From IMG/VR virus record IMGVR_UViG_3300004097_000033, positions 1 through 31,411 of that record: 31,411 nucleotides of DNA; one strand, given 5' to 3'. The notes beneath the pieces are model-generated. The model was not told the origin of the DNA. It did not search any database and saw nothing but the letters and a program-made list of their open reading frames with translations. The stretch's first letter is position 1. Each line of letters begins with the position of its first letter. Of this stretch, positions 29,163-31,411 are shown piece by piece. The position numbers were made by a program, and so were the translations under genes. This DNA is from a virus.

Positions 29163-29656
29163 TACTCAGTAGGCAGTTCGAGGTATGCCTTGAAAGAAGC
29201 CTCAATGCTGTCCTTGCTTGGGCCGCGAACTGGATCAACTTCAACACCACCAATAGAGAAGGTCTTATTAGCAGTTACGAAGTATCGCACCTTGGAGGTG
29301 TTCTGGGCAAGAACCTGAACTTCGCCAACAGGAGTTAGTGTAAGAGCCTTGCCGGTTGCGGCGCGGAACTCTTTCTTGATAAAGTTTACGATGTCCTGAA
29401 TGGTTTGGTCAACTTCTGCCTCAAGGTCTCCCTTGTAAACGTCAGCCAGTCTGATTTCTGCGTGATAAGTGAGGATAAGATCGCCAGCGGAGAAACGAAC
29501 TTTGAAACCGTCCATTACTCGGCTATCAACGATGGGGCATCCCTCTTCTCTCTTAAGGCCGATCTCCACTGGGGATCCGTCCTTCATGCGGGCTCCATCG
29601 TAACCAAGTTCAGAAACGATGTTTGAGATTGCTCTTACTATTTCAAGAATGTTCAT
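29162..29656 (-). CDS. Unknown protein directly upstream of the large terminase
   Basis: The product is 164 residues from ATG 29656 (MNILEIVRAISN), with GGAG 9 nt upstream; a start at 29701 would overlap the zinc-ribbon gene more. Alpha/beta composition: an N-terminal helix, beta strands GFKVRFSAGDLILTYHAEI, a helix VDQTIQDIVNFIKKEFRA and a C-terminal half with strands VGEVQVLAQNTSKVRYFV. It lies where T4 carries the small terminase gene 16 and has the same length, but I see no sequence resemblance and no coiled-coil core typical of small terminases. It shares one base with the terminase start. Confidence 0.8.
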   Translation of the reverse strand: MNILEIVRAISNIVSELGYDGARMKDGSPVEIGLKREEGCPIVDSRVMDGFKVRFSAGDLILTYHAEIRLADVYKGDLEAEVDQTIQDIVNFIKKEFRAATGKALTLTPVGEVQVLAQNTSKVRYFVTANKTFSIGGVEVDPVRGPSKDSIEASFKAYLELPTE

Positions 29657-30035
29657 TTTTTGGTCTCCAACCTGATTTCCATCTTTCTTCTCTGCCCTCA
29701 ACCCACTGAACGTGACACTTGGTACAACAGTCCCATTTTAGAATGTAAACGTCGTCTTTTGCTGTTCGGCTCTGTCGGTTACAGACAGGACACTTATCTA
29801 TAAATAAGTTTCCTCTACTAAATAGTTTTTCAGTTACAAAAAAGCCGTCTTGTTCTACTTTGGTTTCTTTGTCCCAATGTTCTAACTCTTTTTCGTGAAG
29901 TTCTTTGGCTTGCTTCTTAAACTCTTCTTCTTTTTCTTCGTTCCAATGCTTGCGAGGGTTCTCAATACTTTCTTTGCCCCAACGCTTTGAAATGGCTCTT
30001 TCAAAGTTTGCGATTTCGTCAAAGTTCTTTTTCAT
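29643..30035 (-). CDS. Zinc-ribbon protein
   Basis: This 130-residue protein starts at ATG 30035, overlapping the previous stop by 4 nt. The first 60 residues are a charged helix with KRWGKESIENPRKHWNEEKE. Two CxxC pairs follow: KCPVC (82 and 85) and CTKC (104 and 107), with an extra Cys at 103. They make a zinc ribbon. The end VQWVEGREERWKSG is basic and aromatic. Small zinc ribbons near terminase genes may bind nucleic acid or partners; function unknown. The coding sequence also holds a promoter-like motif copy at 29826-29818. Confidence 0.8.
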   Translation of the reverse strand: MKKNFDEIANFERAISKRWGKESIENPRKHWNEEKEEEFKKQAKELHEKELEHWDKETKVEQDGFFVTEKLFSRGNLFIDKCPVCNRQSRTAKDDVYILKWDCCTKCHVQWVEGREERWKSGWRPKNEHS

Positions 30036-30490
30036 GGCCTGCTCAATAAGTTATCAATAGCATAAGCACTTGCGAACCCAACGGCAACCCCTCCAAGCAC
30101 AGAACCTGTAACAATAAGTGGAATATTGAGCTTCTTTTGCTTTGAGATGATGCCTCTCAACTCTTCTATTTCTTTATCTCGGGTCTCAACGCCTACGTTA
30201 TACTTATCTTGTAACACGTCCAGAGAGATTTGCAAGTTTTGAACTTCAAGAGCGTGCTGAGCCTTCAACTTTTCCGTCTCCAACTCGTGCTTGATTTCAA
30301 ACTCTTTTCCAAGAAACTCTTTCCAAGTCACAACCTTTCCAATAGCAAAGTCGTCAAAACAGGTTGCTCGGAAAGGTGCTCGCTCGCCTTTGTCTAAAAA
30401 GGTAAACTGCCCTTGGTCGGCAGCCGATGCTTCTGTGGGCCAAACAAGGAACAGGGCCATAAGAAGGCCCTTCAATAAGTTACTCAACAT
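30032..30490 (-). CDS. Exported coiled-coil protein with C-terminal membrane helix, possibly lysis-related
   Basis: The product is 152 residues from ATG 30490, overlapping the preceding gene by 11 nt; a TTG at 30514 is less likely. The first 24 residues form a signal peptide (LLMALFLVWPTEASA) with an AxA-like cleavage site and no lipobox cysteine. Next comes FLDKGERAPFRATCFDD, a short conserved-looking segment seen in many phage exported proteins. A long charged coiled coil follows (about 60-115), then a C-terminal hydrophobic helix (PLIVTGSVLGGVAVGFASAY). This arrangement fits an envelope-spanning protein such as a spanin-like factor. It follows a holin-like gene and an Rz-like gene. The lysis role is inferred. 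Confidence 0.65.
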   Translation of the reverse strand: MLSNLLKGLLMALFLVWPTEASAADQGQFTFLDKGERAPFRATCFDDFAIGKVVTWKEFLGKEFEIKHELETEKLKAQHALEVQNLQISLDVLQDKYNVGVETRDKEIEELRGIISKQKKLNIPLIVTGSVLGGVAVGFASAYAIDNLLSRP

Positions 30491-30845
30491 ACTCAAATCC
30501 AAACTCGTCTTCAATGATGGCTCTTAGTTCTTCTGGCTTGTTCTTTCTGATGCGTGCTATTTCGCCTTGACGCTTGTCTCGCTCGCGTTCCAACTGCTCA
30601 ATACGACGCAGGTATTGCTTCTCCAAGGAAGCAACAACCCTTTCGTAAGCCTCTAATGCTTCGTCTCTTTCTTCCAACTCTCGCTTGTGTGCTTTTTCAA
30701 GAAGGTCTTTTTCTTCTTTGTATCTCGCATCAGCGATTGCTATAACGTCTTCCAGAGAGTTATTGTGGTAGAGCCAACCACTAGCAAAAGAGAAACCCAG
30801 AAGGACAAGTAAAATGTCCTTCCAGTATTTCTTGATGAGGTCCAT
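30480..30845 (-). CDS. Putative i-spanin-like (Rz-like) protein
   Basis: The product is 121 residues from ATG 30845, whose A is the last base of the upstream TGA. It has one N-terminal membrane helix at about residues 10-26 (DILLVLLGFSFASGWLY) with basic residues before it. A single long, highly charged coiled coil then runs to about residue 100 (EKAHKRELEERDEALEAYER). This is the layout of inner-membrane spanins, which together with an outer partner fuse the membranes at the end of lysis. No Rz1-type lipoprotein is nested in it that I could find, so its partner may be the next gene. Family membership is by architecture. Confidence 0.6.
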   Translation of the reverse strand: MDLIKKYWKDILLVLLGFSFASGWLYHNNSLEDVIAIADARYKEEKDLLEKAHKRELEERDEALEAYERVVASLEKQYLRRIEQLERERDKRQGEIARIRKNKPEELRAIIEDEFGFEYVE

Positions 30846-31039
30846 CAATCAAGGCCCTTCAACTTGGCGATAGCGTCAATAACAGACTGTCCACCAAGGT
30901 AAAGAGCAGAAATGACTACCCAATCGGCGCTGTCCACTGTCCCAGCAGCAGCCAAGCCAGTTGCTGTTAGCCACACAAGAAGCTTGCGTGATAGGACCTT
31001 TTCAAGTCCCTTATCTACTAATCCTTTTACTCTGCTCAT
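30845..31039 (-). CDS. Putative holin (two membrane helices)
   Basis: This 64-residue protein starts at ATG 31039 with AAGGAG 7 nt upstream. The N-terminus is amphipathic and basic (MSRVKGLVDKGLEKVLSRK). Two hydrophobic stretches follow, LLVWLTATGLAAAGTV and WVVISALYLGGQSVIDAI, separated by a short acidic turn. It ends in a charged AKLKGLD tail. Size and layout match small class II-type holins, and YLGGQSVIDAI resembles the second helix of several small phage holins. It heads the lysis-like cluster. It could instead be an unrelated membrane peptide. Confidence 0.6.
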   Translation of the reverse strand: MSRVKGLVDKGLEKVLSRKLLVWLTATGLAAAGTVDSADWVVISALYLGGQSVIDAIAKLKGLD

Positions 31040-31059
31040 AATGAACTCCTTTATCTTAA

Positions 31060-31411
31060 TTAGTCTTCTCTGACGTAAGCAAACCCATCTTTTTTGCCGA
31101 TTTCAATGGTAATGTCGGCTACATCCTTCAAAGCGTCAAGGTGAGAAATAAGGAAAATAGTCTTGAACTTCTCTTTGACCATTTCCAGCATTTGAGTAAA
31201 TGCTACGAGGTGCGTTTCATCAAGTGCTGTTCCCGGTTCATCCAACACGCAGATGTCCGATTTCGGCAAGTTAGATACGGCGAGAAGAGAAAGACGAATA
31301 GCCATAGCAGCCATTGTCTTTTCCGCACCTGACGCCATAGAAAGCGGTCTTGGGTCGTGGTTGGGATGCTTGATAAAGATTTCCAACTTGCGACCGGCTT
31401 CCTCAAAGAAC
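31060..31411 (-). CDS. 46: SbcC/Rad50-like ATPase (gp46-like), 5' part outside window
   Basis: The frame enters from the right edge and ends at a TAA/TAG-type stop at 31060; 116 codons are visible. This is the C-terminal ATPase lobe of an SMC-type protein. It carries the ABC signature PLSMASGAEKTMAAMAIRLS, Walker B ICVLDEPGTALD and the switch histidine LISHLD. In T4, gp46 and gp47 form the Mre11/Rad50-like nuclease that resects DNA ends for recombination-dependent replication. A bacterial SbcC is a less likely source given the phage neighbours. The Walker A motif and coiled coil lie beyond the window. It ends 20 nt before the holin-like gene. Confidence 0.85.
   Translation of the reverse strand, partial: FFEEAGRKLEIFIKHPNHDPRPLSMASGAEKTMAAMAIRLSLLAVSNLPKSDICVLDEPGTALDETHLVAFTQMLEMVKEKFKTIFLISHLDALKDVADITIEIGKKDGFAYVRED

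Noticed and set aside
1-31411. tRNA genes, CRISPR arrays, insertion sequences, attachment sites
   Set aside because: Reading both strands I found no cloverleaf-like stretch in the gaps, no spaced repeats, no transposase or integrase; gaps are too short to hold most of these.

Overview
The window is 31.4 kb of a tailed-phage genome, or a phage-derived contig. It carries most of the virion-assembly module of a contractile-tailed myovirus related to the T4 superfamily. The evidence is a gp17-type terminase, gp20-type portal, gp21-type prohead protease, gp22-type scaffold, gp23-type major capsid protein, gp18-type sheath, gp19-type tubes, a tape measure and a gp53/LysM-like baseplate protein. All convincing genes lie on the minus strand, so transcription runs from high to low coordinates. 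Genes are packed tightly, with many ATGA and TAATG junctions. I see no tRNA, rRNA, CRISPR array, insertion sequence, integrase or bacterial gene. The host cannot be read from the sequence. The divergence from T4 and the use of a family-A DNA polymerase suggest an environmental, possibly aquatic, lineage far from the coliphages; this is inference.

Layout in transcription order. (1) 31411-31060 is the C-terminus of an SbcC/Rad50/gp46-like ATPase, cut by the window edge. (2) 31039-30032 holds a probable lysis group: a holin-like two-helix protein, an N-anchored coiled-coil protein like an i-spanin, and a secreted coiled-coil protein with a C-terminal helix. No endolysin is visible. (3) 30035-25580 holds a zinc-ribbon protein, an unknown protein, the large terminase and the portal. 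(4) 25599-18696 is head assembly: two unknown proteins, a small membrane protein, the prohead protease, a small core-like protein, two beta-rich candidate decoration proteins, the scaffold and the capsid protein, closed by tandem hairpins. (5) 18593-15861 holds neck and tail-completion proteins. (6) 15799-10512 holds the sheath, two tube paralogues, and a gp26-like tail chaperone/hub protein that is probably extended by ribosomal frameshifting, followed by a terminator. (7) 10454-1921 holds an unknown protein, the tape measure and baseplate proteins. (8) 1900-1 holds a polymerase-domain family-A DNA polymerase overlapped by a divergent tubulin/FtsZ-like protein that runs off the left edge.

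Regulation. The 9-mer ACTATTTAT, or one mismatch from it, lies 16-33 nt upstream of six genes on the coding strand. In two cases it directly follows a terminator, so it is a good candidate phage late-promoter element. The clearest novel points are the T7 slip site joining the chaperone to a 62-codon extension with no start codon, the promoter-like motif family, the tubulin-like gene coupled to a DNA polymerase, and the beta-rich genes inserted between protease and scaffold.

No gene-free stretch exceeds 300 bases. The longest gaps are about 60-100 bases and hold the hairpins and motifs listed.
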